DNA of 64,000 bases from Cymbidium sinense (taxonomy: Eukaryota; Streptophyta; Magnoliopsida; Asparagales; Orchidaceae): the NCBI GenBank assembly GCA_021442155.1, contig CM038225.1, forward strand, positions 83,464,925 to 83,528,924, in the 5' to 3' direction. The notes below the pieces were generated by a model. It saw nothing but the letters and a program-made list of their open reading frames with translations, was not told where the DNA came from and did no database searches. Position numbers and translations under genes: made by a program. How positions within the stretch are numbered: the first letter of the stretch is position 1; each line of letters starts with the position of its first letter. Shown here piece by piece: positions 38,690-51,317 of the stretch.

Positions 38690-39360
38690 ACCTAGGGTTG
38701 ATCCATGTGAGCCCCATTAAGTCAAAAGTCAACAAACCAAAAAATTGTCCAAATTGAGTCACTCTAAATGCTCAAAATCATCAAATGAGCATGCTTAAAT
38801 ATAAAACTAAATAAATTTAAATAAAATAAGTTCTCAAATGAGTTAATTCGATCATTTAACCAATTAAGCCCAATTTAGGTTAAAATGGATTCAAATCAAA
38901 ATTAACATCAAATCAAATGAAACCAATTTCTCTAAATCATAATGACCACTTAATTAAACATGATTAGAGCTTAAACACATGTTGGTTGAGTCAAATAAAA
39001 TATTTAACTCAATTGCACCCAATTTGATCCATTTGAACTCAAAATGGGTCAAATCCAAATCCAAGCCAAATTAATCCAAATACTTGACCAAAAATATTCC
39101 AAATAATTCATAAAACATAATTGAAACATAATCTAAACATAAAATAATAAATTGAATCACATAAATCAACTTAACCAATTTTGGTCAAAGTTGGTCAATC
39201 CTTAGTCAAACTTGGGTCAAATTCAAAATCAATCCAAATTAAATAAAATTAATCAATCAAAACTATCATAAATGATCACTCAAATGTAATTAAAGTAAAT
39301 CCAAAGTCAATGAGTCAAATCGAGTTACATGAACTCAACCCAACTTGTTTGGGTTGACAT
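38690..39360 (+). promoter_or_regulatory. TTGACC motif field in GL5
   Basis: This field is sparser than in the other copies; words such as TTTGACC, TTGACC and TTGGTCAA remain, separated by long A-rich spacers. Confidence 0.4.
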
Positions 39361-39462
39361 GAGTTGATCCAATCTCAAATCAACTCCAAATGGGATAATA
39401 ACACTTAAATCATAACGTAAAAGAAATTGAAATCCAACTTGTATGGCTAGGTGAAACCAAGC

Positions 39463-39531
39463 TAGAGAGAGATAGAGAGTGAGAGAGATAGAGAGAGAGA
39501 GAGAGAGGAAAGAGAGAGAAAGAGAGGGAGA
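39463..39531 (+). repeat. GA microsatellite in GL5
   Basis: A nearly pure (GA)n tract with a few T and AA interruptions. The two open frames that cross it (RERE-rich on plus, SLSL-rich on minus) are by-products of the repeat. Confidence 0.92.
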
Positions 39532-41567
39532 AAACCAAAACTTGCAAAATCCCCACTCATCCACTCATCCCCACCTCTTCCATTTAATGGGATTGATCCT
39601 GCAGATGAAGAATGAGACTTTGGGAGCTAAAATCCAAAGTCTCCAACCACCTCCCATCACCCTTAGTGGTGATTTCTGGTATTAAGAGGGAAGGAAAAGA
39701 GACCCCATTTAGATTCCATTCTGCACTAGTTACTATCCAAAAGCTCTAGTGAGCAAGAAGAACACATTCCCCAGTCCTTTTCAAAGAAAAAACCATTAAA
39801 ACTGAGCGAATTCTGGTGAAGTGTGATGGAGGTTGGTGATTATGATGATCAAAGGCAAGGAAAGAGTCCATATTCACTCCAAAGCTTCATCTCGCATCCA
39901 AGAGCATGTTCGAATCAACTCTACCGCCAAAACCATCCCTAATGAGGTAATTTCCAAATCTTATAGCCATTCGTAGGATCTCTTATTTGTGATGATACTT
40001 GCATAATTTTAGGAATTTCCATTAGATATCCCTTGCATTTTTCATTTTGAATGATCCCAATACAAAATTTGGGTGTTTCTTGGAGAGATTCGCCGAAAAA
40101 TTGAGCCCCAATTGGACCTCGGTTCAATTTCACCATTTGGGAGCCCATTTCCTGCTAAGTTTCGTCGACAAGTAAGAAGACGACACAACAGCCATTCGAT
40201 CTCACTTTAATCGGGACGGACCACTGTGATTAGAGGAGATTTAGATCAGATTTGAGCCCTCAGATCACATCGTCTGATCTGGACCATTGATCTTTGATCA
40301 GATGGTCCAATCGAACAGGCGCTTTCCCGCTCAAAAGCCACGTGAAACTGTGCTGTTCAATCGGGCATCAACATGCGAAATCACATGGTCCAGTTAGCGC
40401 GGCATGGCGACTAGTTTAAGTGAGAAAATAAGAATTTTCTATTTTAAAAAGTATTTAAATTGCTTGAAATTTTAAAAATTCATAAAAAAATAAAATACTC
40501 AACAAAAAATTACATATAAGAGCTCATTGAATTCGTCTTTTTGAGAGGACTGCAACAAGCCCAAAATACCCAATTTATATTGGATATTTTAAACTTAATA
40601 TAGGTTTAAGTGAAAATCAAATTTTAGTAAACCTAAAATATAATTTAGATTAATCTGAAACTTTAGAGATTGAAATTGAGGTTAAAATGCACATACCATA
40701 AAAATTTCAAATCAAAATGATGAGTGGATTAGAGATATTAAATTTCAAAGTTCAAATGCTTAATTTCCTAAATTAGTCAATTGAAAAATCCAAAAAATTA
40801 TAAAAATCTTTAAGATAGTTTAAATCACTTCAGTTAACATCTAAGGTCCTTAAGAAAATAACATGATTTTTTGAAACTTAATAAACCTAAAATAAATACT
40901 TAATATTTAATAAATTAAAGAATGAATTAAAATGAAACTCGTAATAATTTAAATGTTAAATCAAAAATTAGAAATGAAATAACACTTAAATAATTGTTAA
41001 TTAAACCTCAAATTTAAAAAATATTACATAATCTATGAAATTAAATTAAACACAAACTTAAACTTAATTAAGTTAATGAAAATCAATTAAATAATTAAAT
41101 TTCAAATTAAACTCATAATTAAACAAAACAATAAAACTTTAATCTCAAATTAAACTAATCTAATTAAACCTGTACCAAGCATTGAATCTTAACCATATAA
41201 AATAACTTAATAACTTAGAGCAAATGGAATATTGATTAATCATTAAACATTAAAAACCAAAATTTAACATAAATCCAATTCACCCTAAGCATTTAATATT
41301 AATCAAATTAAGTCAAATAAAGTTAAGGTAAACTTAATCAAATTAATGCATAACTAAATCATATCTAATTCGATCCATTTGCAATAAGATAACTAATTAA
41401 TCATTAAATGCATGAACCTAATAACTAAATTAAACATGAACCCATAATTAAGGTATTAAATAAAATTCAATGAATATAATAAATGAATGAAATCGAATGA
41501 AACTTTAATTATAAATAATCAAGCTTAATTGAAATAAAAATAAACAATTAATTCATTTAATCTAATC

Positions 41568-41568
<1 letters not shown>

Positions 41569-41609
<41 letters not shown>

Positions 41610-41638
41610 ACAATAATAATAACAACAAAACAAACAAC

Positions 41639-41708
<70 letters not shown>

Positions 41709-41724
41709 TAATAATAATAATAAT
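41569..41724 (+). repeat. Compound CAA / TAA microsatellite in GL5
   Basis: A (CAA)n run from 41569 changes through a mixed CAACAAAACAA stretch into a (TAA)n run from about 41639 to 41724. Confidence 0.95.
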
Positions 41725-42633
41725 CCTTTAGTCAATCAAATTTAAGTAAAATACTTAATTAAATCTATTAAATCAAATTGGTCACATGTGGATAATTAAG
41801 TCATTAATTTCTAATTAAATAAATCTTTAATTAATCTAATAATTTAAAATTGAATTATCCTTAATCAAATCTAATTAATTAATATCTAATTAATACAAAC
41901 TTCATAAATTAACCCATCATTTTAATAAACCAAATTGATTTAAATAAATCACATTAAAACCAATTCTTAATTCAAACTTAAATCAAACACTTAATTAAAT
42001 TTATTGTCAAATTTTAATCAACATGATAATGATAATAAATCCTTAATTAATCTAATAATTAATCTATTCACACCTCTTAATCAAGATAATTATATAATTA
42101 AGTTAATCATATTAAACCTAAGCTAAATCAAACATAAATTTGAACTTAGTTAAATTGCAATTAAGTGTCAATTAGATTTTAAATTAAACCTAAATCATCA
42201 AATCATTAATTGCATCATTAATCTAAACAAACATGAAATCAAATTAAGAGTTTTAACAAACAAATAACATAAATCAAATCAAACTCTACTCAACTTGATG
42301 AAATGATTAATCAACCTATTAAACCTTAATTAAGTTAATCAAATAAATTAAATCAATCAAATCAATTAAATAAAGATCAAATTAAATTAAATAATTGCAT
42401 CAAACCAAAAAACGAGTTCAATATATAAACTAAATGACTAAATTTAAAAAAAATCAAACCCTTAATTGGAATTCAAATAAAAGAGCACACTAAACTTCAA
42501 ATAAATCATAAGTTAATTGTAATACATTCACTAATTTAAAAAAATAAAATAATAAAAATCAATGAATCTAAAACATTACTAATCATATGAAATTAAAATC
42601 TTAAATTGAAATCCAAAAGAAAGAAAATTAAAT

Positions 42634-42945
42634 ATTAATTTAAAGGATATTGAGTTATCAAAATTTAATTAAATCAAAACATCTAATTCCAAATTAATCA
42701 ATCAAAAATACATGAGATTAAACAAATTTAAACTTTCAATTTAAAGGATATTTAATTATCAAAATTTAATTAAATCAAAACATCTAATTCAAAATTAATC
42801 AATAAAAAATACATGAAATTAATGCAAACTTAAACATTATTAGATATTAATTTAAAGTATATTGAGTTATCAAAATTTAATTAAATCAAAACATCTAATA
42901 CAAAATTAATAAATCAAAATACATGAAATTAAATAAATTTAAGCC
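42634..42945 (+). repeat. Three tandem units of about 105 bp in GL5
   Basis: Each unit contains TTTAAAG(G/T)ATAT, then ATCAAAATTTAATTAAATC and AAAACATCTAAT, with starts near 42634, 42736 and 42844. Units are similar but not identical. Confidence 0.85.
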
Positions 42946-43472
42946 TTATAATTCAAATCAAATCAAACAAACATTAATCAAATCAAATAAATTACACAAA
43001 TTCAAATGAGCTAATTAAGATACTTAAGGACCTTTGTTAGACTATTTTGGATGAAGGTTTAGGAGTTAAGATGTATAATAGGGTGAGTCCCATCCAAAAA
43101 AATGAAATTCATTCTACTCTTCATTCTTGAAAACCTAAACATCACTCTAACCAAATAAAAGTGAAATAAAAAATGAAAAATAAATCACTAAATAATTTGA
43201 ATTGAAATCACCCAAATGTAAAATTCAAACAAATTAAAACTCCAAATTGAAACTTAAACTAAAGAAGCCTAGTAAAGTCTTATCACATAAGCCTTCTTTT
43301 CACACACTAGAATACTAGGTCACCGATCCTAGAATTAGGTTAGGTTGATGTGTTGATTGTGAAGTATGATGTTGTATTTTGTTTTGTGATGTAATATTTT
43401 AGACTGATGTTAGGAATGTAAAGCGTCGACTAGATGTTAGGCCATTGGTAGTCTAACATTATTTTCTACAAA

Positions 43473-43553
43473 GGATTATGCTTAAAGTGGTCACTATAAA
43501 AATAAAATATAAATATTTTGCTTGCAGGTTGCATATACCCCTAAGCATAATCC
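43473..43553 (+). repeat. Conserved 80-bp inverted repeat in GL5
   Basis: GGATTATGCTTAAAGTGG and TACCCCTAAGCATAATCC flank an AT-rich loop that ends TTTGCTTGCAGGTTGC. The outer ten base pairs of the stem are perfect. Confidence 0.75.
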
Positions 43554-45353
43554 AAGTTAGGACAGGTGAGCTCAGTTACCCATATGCAGGGTGCTAAGTC
43601 AAAATTATAAATAACTACTTGGATTATATGTATGTTTAGCTAACCTCTATTTTACAAATGTATTTAGATTTACTTTTTCATAAAAATAAAATGTAATTTT
43701 GCAATAGGAATTAGAATAAGTGTTGTGGGGGGATTAGGATGAGCAGTGGCCCAAAGCTAGTCCATGGGGTGCCCTGCGATGCCTTTGGAGCAAATAAAAT
43801 CAAAAGGAAGAGAAGGAGAACATGAAGAAATGAATAAAAGAATACCCCCATAGCATATTTGTAATCCGGGTTGTATAAGAGTAGAGCTCAGATATCCATC
43901 TTTTCTCTTTTCATGGTTTATGGCAGAACTTGATTGCACCGGTCTTTTATTTTTTTTATGCAATTTATACATGTTTGATTGATGTTGTGTTTAAATTGCA
44001 CATTAGGACAACATACTTTTCATAGTTTCTTAATGTTTGATGTTTGAATGTGTGGCCTAGATGCGGTAGGCTCTTAGGACAAAATTAATTTTCCTACCCA
44101 ACTAATCACTCATAATTAAATTTTAATCAACTAACACTCTCATCGTAAAGCTTAGGTGTTAAATAAGATAATTAAAAGATTTAGCAACCCTTTAGTTGTA
44201 TGTTGTATGTTCACATTAGACATATCATATTATTTCTTCCTTGAATATGGGGGATCTCTATCCTTGCACGATAGGGGAATGCTTGACCTGTGAGGGCATC
44301 CCTTGTGGTGGAGAACACCCCCTTCTCACTGATTTATCCAATAACTCTATTTCATCATGCATTTAGGCATAAAAATCCTAAGCCTTTGTCCAAATGAATG
44401 TGTCATAATAAAAAAATTATAAGATATTATATTTGTAGGTTAAGTCATATGCTCATACCACTCTGCTCTCTTAGGGAGTGGGTTTAGGACTTAGTTTCTT
44501 TCTAATTAAATAATAGCTCAACTATCTTGTACTTTCATAAGACTTGCTTACATAGATTTAAATCGTAGGAGGTGTTATCTAGCGGCCACTCCATGCGATT
44601 GTAAGTCCAGAAGTCGGACAAGTTTATTCTTTCTTATGGAGATAAACCCTTATGTCCCCTTTCCACTTAGATTTATGTCATGCTTGTGTTAAAGCTCCAT
44701 AGATTTAGGATCTGAGGTTGCTAATTTCTTTCAAGCTGCAAGAATAAATCCACATCTCTTTGGCATTTCCATAATCTTATGTTGATGGATTATAAGCCCT
44801 AACAATTTAATAAAATTTCATCTCAAACAAAATAAACTTCTTCTTTCATATATATAAAACCTCACCATAGGATATATCAGAGCATTTACTAGGCTTCCTA
44901 GTATCATAAGTGCTCCCTACTTATCTGTCTTTGGATTCTAGAAACAAGTCTTCTACTAGGTCTCTCCCATTTATTTTTCCAAATGCAAATAATCTTTTGA
45001 TAGTCTAACATTGATATCTTTAAACACAATAATTACCTACTTTAATCAGAGTTTTCTTAGGAAATTTAATTTTCTAGGATGTAATTAACTATAGAGGCTT
45101 GCCTCTGTAGGGAACTAAAGAACCCAACTAAAATAAACCCTACTTTACTTTTCCATGTAAAGTGGGGAAATATCTCTGGTATATTTGAAGGCCGATCTGC
45201 CTTAGGAGTTCTTATTAAATGATTAGGTCCATTGCAGGGTGATATTTTTATCTTTTGAGATAATACATTATTCCTTAATGTCATACCCGATCACTTCAAT
45301 AAGTACCCACTAAGAACTACATGGTGTCCACACATCCAAAAATAAACACCATA

Positions 45354-45492
45354 GTAGTCATCTTCCAGGTTATGGTGTAAACCACAACTGGACAAAAATG
45401 AGTATTTTTTGGGATTTATCCTATTGGAAGTCTAATATAATTTGACATAATCTTGATATGATGCATATAAAGAAAATTTTCTTTAATAATAT
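45354..45492 (+). pseudogene. CACTA tnp2 transposase, piece 3 (139-bp island between two giant LTRs)
   Basis: One frame reads KMSIFWDLSYWKSN, a stop, then HNLDMMHIKKIFF. This is the conserved tnp2 segment (KKSIFFxLPYW...RHNLDVMHIEKNV) that in intact proteins follows the region of piece 2 and precedes that of piece 4. The island is the only original DNA left between GL5 and GL6. Its presence in the right order proves that both LTRs were separate insertions into one transposase gene. Confidence 0.92.
45488..45492 (+). other. Target-site duplication AATAT, left side of GL6
   Basis: AATAT precedes TGTGGTGTTTT at 45493 and is repeated exactly at 60347-60351 after the other edge (GGTCAACA). Confidence 0.88.
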
Positions 45493-47310
45493 TGTGGTGT
45501 TTTAATTTGGAGTCATGTGGACACCACGTAGATCTTAGGTGGTACTTATTGAAGTGATCGTGTATGATATTAAAGTATGATGTACCATCTTGAAAGAAGG
45601 AAGTATCATTTTACAATGGATCTTAGCACCTAATAAGGACTCCTAAGGTAGATGGGTTTTGGTATATACCAGAGATCTTTCCCATATTTTACATGAAAAG
45701 TAAATCAGGGTTTATTTTATGTTGGGTTCTTTAGTTCTCTATGGTGGCAAGCTTCAATAGGTAATTACATCCTATGAAATAAGAATTTCTAAGAAAACTC
45801 TTGATTAAAGTAGTCAATTAATATTTCCAAAGACTTGAAAGTTAGACTATCAAAGAATTAGGTACTTTTGAATATCAAGTCAGAAAGTTCAAGTGGAAAG
45901 ACTTATTTATGGATCCCAAAGGAAGATAAGTAGGGAGCACTCATGATACTATGAAGCCAAGTGAGTACTCTAGTATACCCTATAGTGAGACTTTATATGT
46001 TTGAAAGAGAAAGTTTATTTTTGTTTGAGTTAAAATTTTATTAGAATGCTAGGGCTTATAGTCCATCAACACAAGATTGTGGAATGACTTATACTCATAG
46101 CCTAAAGGAAACAAGCAGCCTCAGATCCTAAATCTAAGATGCTTTAGTATAAGCTAAAAGCACAACCTAAGTCTAATCGAAAAATGGGACATAATGATTT
46201 ACCTCCCCAAGAGAGAAGAAATACATCCCGACTCTTCTGGACTTACAACCGCCTAGAGTGGCTCCCAGCTAACACCTCCTATGCTTCAAAACCATGTAGG
46301 TCGGTCTTATATAAGTATAAGATATCTAAGCTATTATTTAATTAGGAAGGAAACTAGAGCCCTAAACTCACTCCTAAGAGTCTAGATCATGATTGCATGA
46401 AAATATGACTTAAACAAATGCAAAATTTATAATCTTTTATATCATTTTTGACACTTTCATTTAGACAAAAGCTTACGATAATTATGCCTAAATGCATGAT
46501 GAAGTAAAGTTATGGGCTAAATCATTAGGATGAGGTGTTCTCCACTACAAGGGATGCCCTTAAAGGTCAAGCATTCTCCTACCGTGCAAGAATGGAGACT
46601 CTCCCTATTCAAGAGAGAAACAAGATGTTATGCAAGATTATTATAACATACATCATCCAGCTAAGGGGTTTCTAAATCTTTTAATTATCTTGATTATAAC
46701 CTAGACTTTACGGTGAGGTTTTGAGTTTTGTTTAAAATGTATTTATGAGTTGTTAGTGAGGGTAAAAAAATTAACTTTATCCTAAGGAGCTTACCGCATC
46801 TAGGCCATATATTCAACCATCAAACTTTAAGAAATATATGAAAAACATGTCATTTTTATTACATAAGCTAAATATGACAATCAAACATTCATAAATTTCA
46901 TAAAATAATAAAAGGCCAATGTGGCCGGGAACTGACGTACACCCCGAAAAATATAAGTTGGGTATCCGAGCTCTTCCCTTATTCAACTCGGATTACAAAA
47001 GAATATTACAATCATAATGAAATAGATGCTATGAGGGTATTCATTCTTCATCTTTCTTTCTTCCTTCTTACTTTGGCTTGATTTACTCAAGGCTTCACAA
47101 GGCCTCCCAGGTCTTTGCCTTCTAGCCACTGCTCATCCTAAACCCCATAGCACTAAGCTTAATTCATATTACAAAATTACATATTTATGGAAATGAAATC
47201 TAACTACACCTGTGAAACAGATGTTAGCTAAACATACATACAAACCAAGAAATTATATTATATAAATTAGCACTCTACACATGGGTAACTAAGTCCACCT
47301 GTCTTAGTAT

Positions 47311-47393
47311 AGATTATGCAAAGAGGCATAAGCAACCTACAAGCAAAACATTTATATTTATTGATTATTTCAGCGCCCCCTTAGCATAATCCC
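47311..47393 (-). repeat. Conserved 80-bp inverted repeat in GL6
   Basis: AGATTATGCAAAGAGGC on the left and GCGCCCCCTTAGCATAATCC on the right. The left arm has several substitutions. Confidence 0.6.
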
Positions 47394-48099
47394 CTACATG
47401 TAAACATCATTAGGCTAATAACGACCAAACATCCTAGTCTAAAATATTACATCATAAAATAAAATACAACATCACAACATACACCATCCAAACATAGAGC
47501 TAGAAGTGGTAACTTAGTATTCTAATGTGTGTGCTAAGATTTGGTGTGGTATGTCTTAGCTAGGCTTTAGGATTATGATCATCTAAGTTCAAAATTATTT
47601 AAGTTCACATTAGGGGATGTTTCACTTCAAATTATTAAAAAGATTGGTGGATTTTAATTTATATCTTCTCTTGATCACTTAGTATTTACTTAATACCTAA
47701 TTGCTATAAAAAGAGGAAAGAGGTTTGACCCTTCATCCCTACCCTAAGTTATTTTCTATTATTATGTTTTTTTTTTTAGTTTCTCTTAGTGAATTATTTA
47801 TTAAACATTTTATTAATCCTAAATTTGAGTTAATCTTAAAGAATCACATTCAAACATGGAAGGTATCTTAAGATTAATAAGATTAAATTACTATCACACA
47901 AATAATATTTCATCATTCCTTTTCATCATCAATAGGATGCATATGATATTGAGCTTAACATACCTATACATGCAATGTACATATGTGTATTGTTGGCACA
48001 CTTGAATGATTGTTGATGCATGTATTTTGGTAGAAAAGAGAGATTTTATTCCTTAGCTAAGTATACATACACATATATTAAAGATTTAAGCAAATACGT

Positions 48100-48430
48100 G
48101 CCGTTGTTAAAATAGGGTAGTGAGATAATCTAAGACCTCCTTGGGGTTACTTAAAGCCTCAAGTTTTTGGGATGTACAAAATATATTCTTATTATCTTAA
48201 ATACATATGAATGTATAAATAACATAAAAATGAAAATTATGCAAAAGATTATATATTACCAAATTTATTTACTCATGTAAAGTAAAGCTCTATCCAAATT
48301 CTAATATATGTATACATATGAATGAAATTAAGCAAGTATATTCCATTGTTAAGCTAGGAAAGTGAGGTAATCTAAAACCTCCTTGATGCTACTTAAAGTC
48401 TCATATTCTTGAGATGTCCAGACTATATAC
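48100..48430 (-). repeat. Two CTGGACATCC modules in GL6
   Basis: CCTCCTTGGGGTTACTTAAA near 48138 and a second, more diverged CCTCCTTGATGCTACTTAAA near 48378, each followed by a GGGATGT or GAGATGTCC stretch. Confidence 0.75.
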
Positions 48431-51240
48431 TTGTTAACATTCAAACATATATAAACATACATATGAATCATGAAAATAGAACAATCATTTAACACTTTTA
48501 AGCTATAAGCAAATATAAATCACATATGATATTCATAGTTAACACTACTCTAAACCTTCAGCATTAGTTTATAATTTTGAAAATAATTTGAGATTTATTA
48601 GTGACAGTAGCCATGCCATATAATAGGATTAATTCAACACATGCAACTTATACATATATAATCATATTCATTTGATTATTTTATTTGAAAATATGGATGT
48701 ATGATTCAAATGATATACAAATTTACAATGATTGAAAATAATAAATAAATATTACCACATTAATTCCTAAGGATGAACAAGTCAAATAAAATTCTTTAAG
48801 ATTAACCAAAGTTTTTATGAAGTTTAATTCTAGGATTTGAATCATTAAAATGTAAAGAGGATAAATGAATTTTGTTGTTTTACCCCATCCCACATTAGTG
48901 ATTTAATGTGTTTAAGGAAAAATATTTTAAGTAAATTTTATGGATTGATTAAGTTTAATTCATTAAGCAATCAATTTAATTATCCTTCCTAAGCCTCTTT
49001 AATTCAATTAACTATTTAACCATGAGCCTCTAATGATATGCCAATGAGGAATTAAAAATTGCAATGCACCTAAAGGGACTTAATATAATTAGACTCATGA
49101 TTAAGAGTTAACTAGATAAGGAAGGATCTAAGTTAAGTACTCTTATGATTTTCCCACACCTATGGGTTAACCATAAATTCTTTAATGATCTTTATATTAT
49201 TAAACACATAAAGGAAAGCCATGAATTCAATTTGAATCCTTTGAAATAATTATCTTTTTTATTTAATTTCATTTTATTATTAAGTTCCTCTAATGAATCC
49301 CTAATTATTTCATGATTTAATTAACCTTCTATGTTGAAAATTTTTGATTTCTTCATCTACTCTTTCTTGAGAGAGAAAAGAAATAAATGAAGAACCAAAA
49401 ATATTTCTCAAACACTTCTTGTGTTGGACACCAAGTAGATCCGTAGATGTTCTTATTGGGGTGATCAGGTATGACATTAAGGAAAGATGTACTATATCGA
49501 GAGGCAGAAGTCATCATCCTATTATGGACTTAATCACCTTAATAAGGACTCTTAAGGACTATGGGTCTTTGGAATGTATAAGAGATACTTCCCCTACTTT
49601 ATATGGAAAAGTAAAGTAGGGTTTATTTTAAATTGGGTATATTAAGTTCTCTATGGAGGTAAGCCTCCATAGTTAATTACATCCTAAGGAATGAAATTCC
49701 TTAATAATACTCTCGATTAAGGTAAATGATCATTGTCTCCAAAGATTTCAAAGATAAGACTATTAATCAATTAATTTTTTTTAGAAGATCAAGTGGGATT
49801 GATCAAGAAGAGGGAGTTATTATCGAAGCCAAAGGAAGAGAAGTAGGGGATGCTTATGATACTAGGAAGCTTAGTAAGCATCCCAAACTATCCTATGGTT
49901 GGGCTTTATATTTTTGAAATTGAGGGAATTTATTTGTTTGAGTAGATTTTTTATTAGAAATTTAGGACTTATAATTCCATGACACAAGATCACAAAAATG
50001 CCTAAGAGGTGAGGATTTATGCTTGTAGCCCATAAAGGAAGTAGCAACCTCTGAACCTAAATCTAGGGAGCTTTGGTGAGGGCCAATGCATGACCTAAAT
50101 CTAAGGCAAAAATGGGTATTTGGTTTACCTCCATAAGAGAGGATAAATCCCCCAACTGTTGGACTTACAACCACCTGGGGGTGACTGCCAACTAACTTCT
50201 CCTATAATTTTAAATACTTGTAGACAAGTCATATGCTTTTGCAAGATAGCTAGGTTGTTGTTTATTTAGAAAGAGATTAAGTCCTTAAACACACTCCCTA
50301 AGAGATTAGATCATGTAAGGCATGATTAATGACTTAAATCTAATGTAAATTTTTGTTATATTTTATTTTTATTTTGGACAATCAATTAGACACATGCTTT
50401 GGGATTCATATGCCTAATGCATGAGAAATTAGATTATGTGCCAAAATCAGCAAGAAAGGAGGTGTATTTCCACTATGGCTCTTAAAGATCAAGCCAAGTT
50501 CCCTGGCTAAGGTGGAAGCCCTCTATAATAAGAGTGAAATAAGATGCTTTTTATGCATGATGTGAAAACATACAACATCTAGCAAAGGGGTTGCTAAATC
50601 TTTTATCTTATTTTATAACCTAGGCTTTATGTGAGGTTATGAGTTGTTTATTTTTAATTTAAATTGATTATTTGGATAGAAAATTTATTTTCCTAAGAGC
50701 CTAATCATCATCCAAGCCATACACTAAAGCAAGAAAGAAACTAAAAAAATATGCCATCTTAATGCACAAGCTAAACAAACATCAAACAATTTATAAAGCT
50801 AACATAAAAGAATAAGAGACCTTTTATGGTCGAACTCCTCCACACAAACCCGAAAATAAATTGGGTAGCCAAGCTCTACCCTTATATAACCCAGATTACA
50901 AATGAATTAATTACAATTAACAAGGAATTCATGTTATGGGGGTTCTTCATTCTTCATTCTTCATTTCTTTTTTCTTCTTTTAGTTGTCTAGAATGTGGTT
51001 GCTCCAAAGGCTTCACATGGTACTAAAGATAAAATCTTATGACCAATGTTCATCCTAATCCCCCATAACAATCATTCCAAATCCTAATTGCAAAATTACA
51101 TGAAAATGGGAAAAAGTAAATCCAACTAAAACCTACGAACAAAGATTAGTTAAACAAACCACACAATCCCAAGCATGTATATGAATAAATTGGACTTAGA
51201 ACCCCACATATGGGTAACCAAGTTCACCTGGCCTATTTTG

Positions 51241-51317
51241 GATTATGCTTAGGGGTATAAGTAGCCTGTACAGCAAAAGCATATATATTTTTATTACAAC
51301 GCCCCTTAAGCATTATC
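51241..51317 (-). repeat. Conserved 80-bp inverted repeat in GL7
   Basis: GATTATGCTTAGGGGTATAA pairs with GCCCCTTAAGCATTATC around an AT-rich loop. Confidence 0.7.

Larger units (their letters stand above)
38184..45353 (+). mobile_element. Giant solo LTR copy GL5, inserted in CACTA tnp2
   Basis: This is a contiguous plus-strand unit of about 7.17 kb. It starts TGTTGACCTCACTTTTGGAG and ends AAATAAACACC(ATA). It carries the terminal hairpin (38190-38208), a reduced TTGACC field (38690-39360), a decayed G-box (GCCACGTG near 40337), the 80-bp inverted repeat (43473-43553), GATTAGGATGAGCAGTGG near 43733 and the GTGGTGTCC-like terminus near 45323. Its middle (40440-43020) is an unusually AT-rich AATTAAATC-type sequence and lacks any CTGGACATCC module, so it is the most diverged copy. 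No coding region was found. tnp2 sequence lies on both sides and the ATAGT duplication supports simple insertion followed by loss of the internal region. Confidence 0.82.
45493..49331 (-). mobile_element. Giant solo LTR copy GL6, left part (split by GL7)
   Basis: In plus-strand order this begins TGTGGTGTTTTAATTTGG, the reverse complement of the family's ACACCACA end. It carries the terminal ATGTGGACACC block, the GATTAGGATGAGCAGTGG equivalent (near 47125, reversed), the 80-bp inverted repeat (47311-47393), two CTGGACATCC modules (near 48135 and 48370) and the AT-rich zone. At 49331 it is cut by GL7 and resumes at 57035, where the AAAATAACTAGGAAGGAGG block continues the order seen in GL4 near 32810. 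The two parts total about 7.15 kb, close to GL4 and GL5. The exact AATAT duplication around the whole unit supports solo-LTR status. Confidence 0.88.

Noticed and set aside
39325..39685. Overlapping open frames rich in RE on plus and SL on minus
   Set aside because: Both are translations of the GA microsatellite at 39463-39531.
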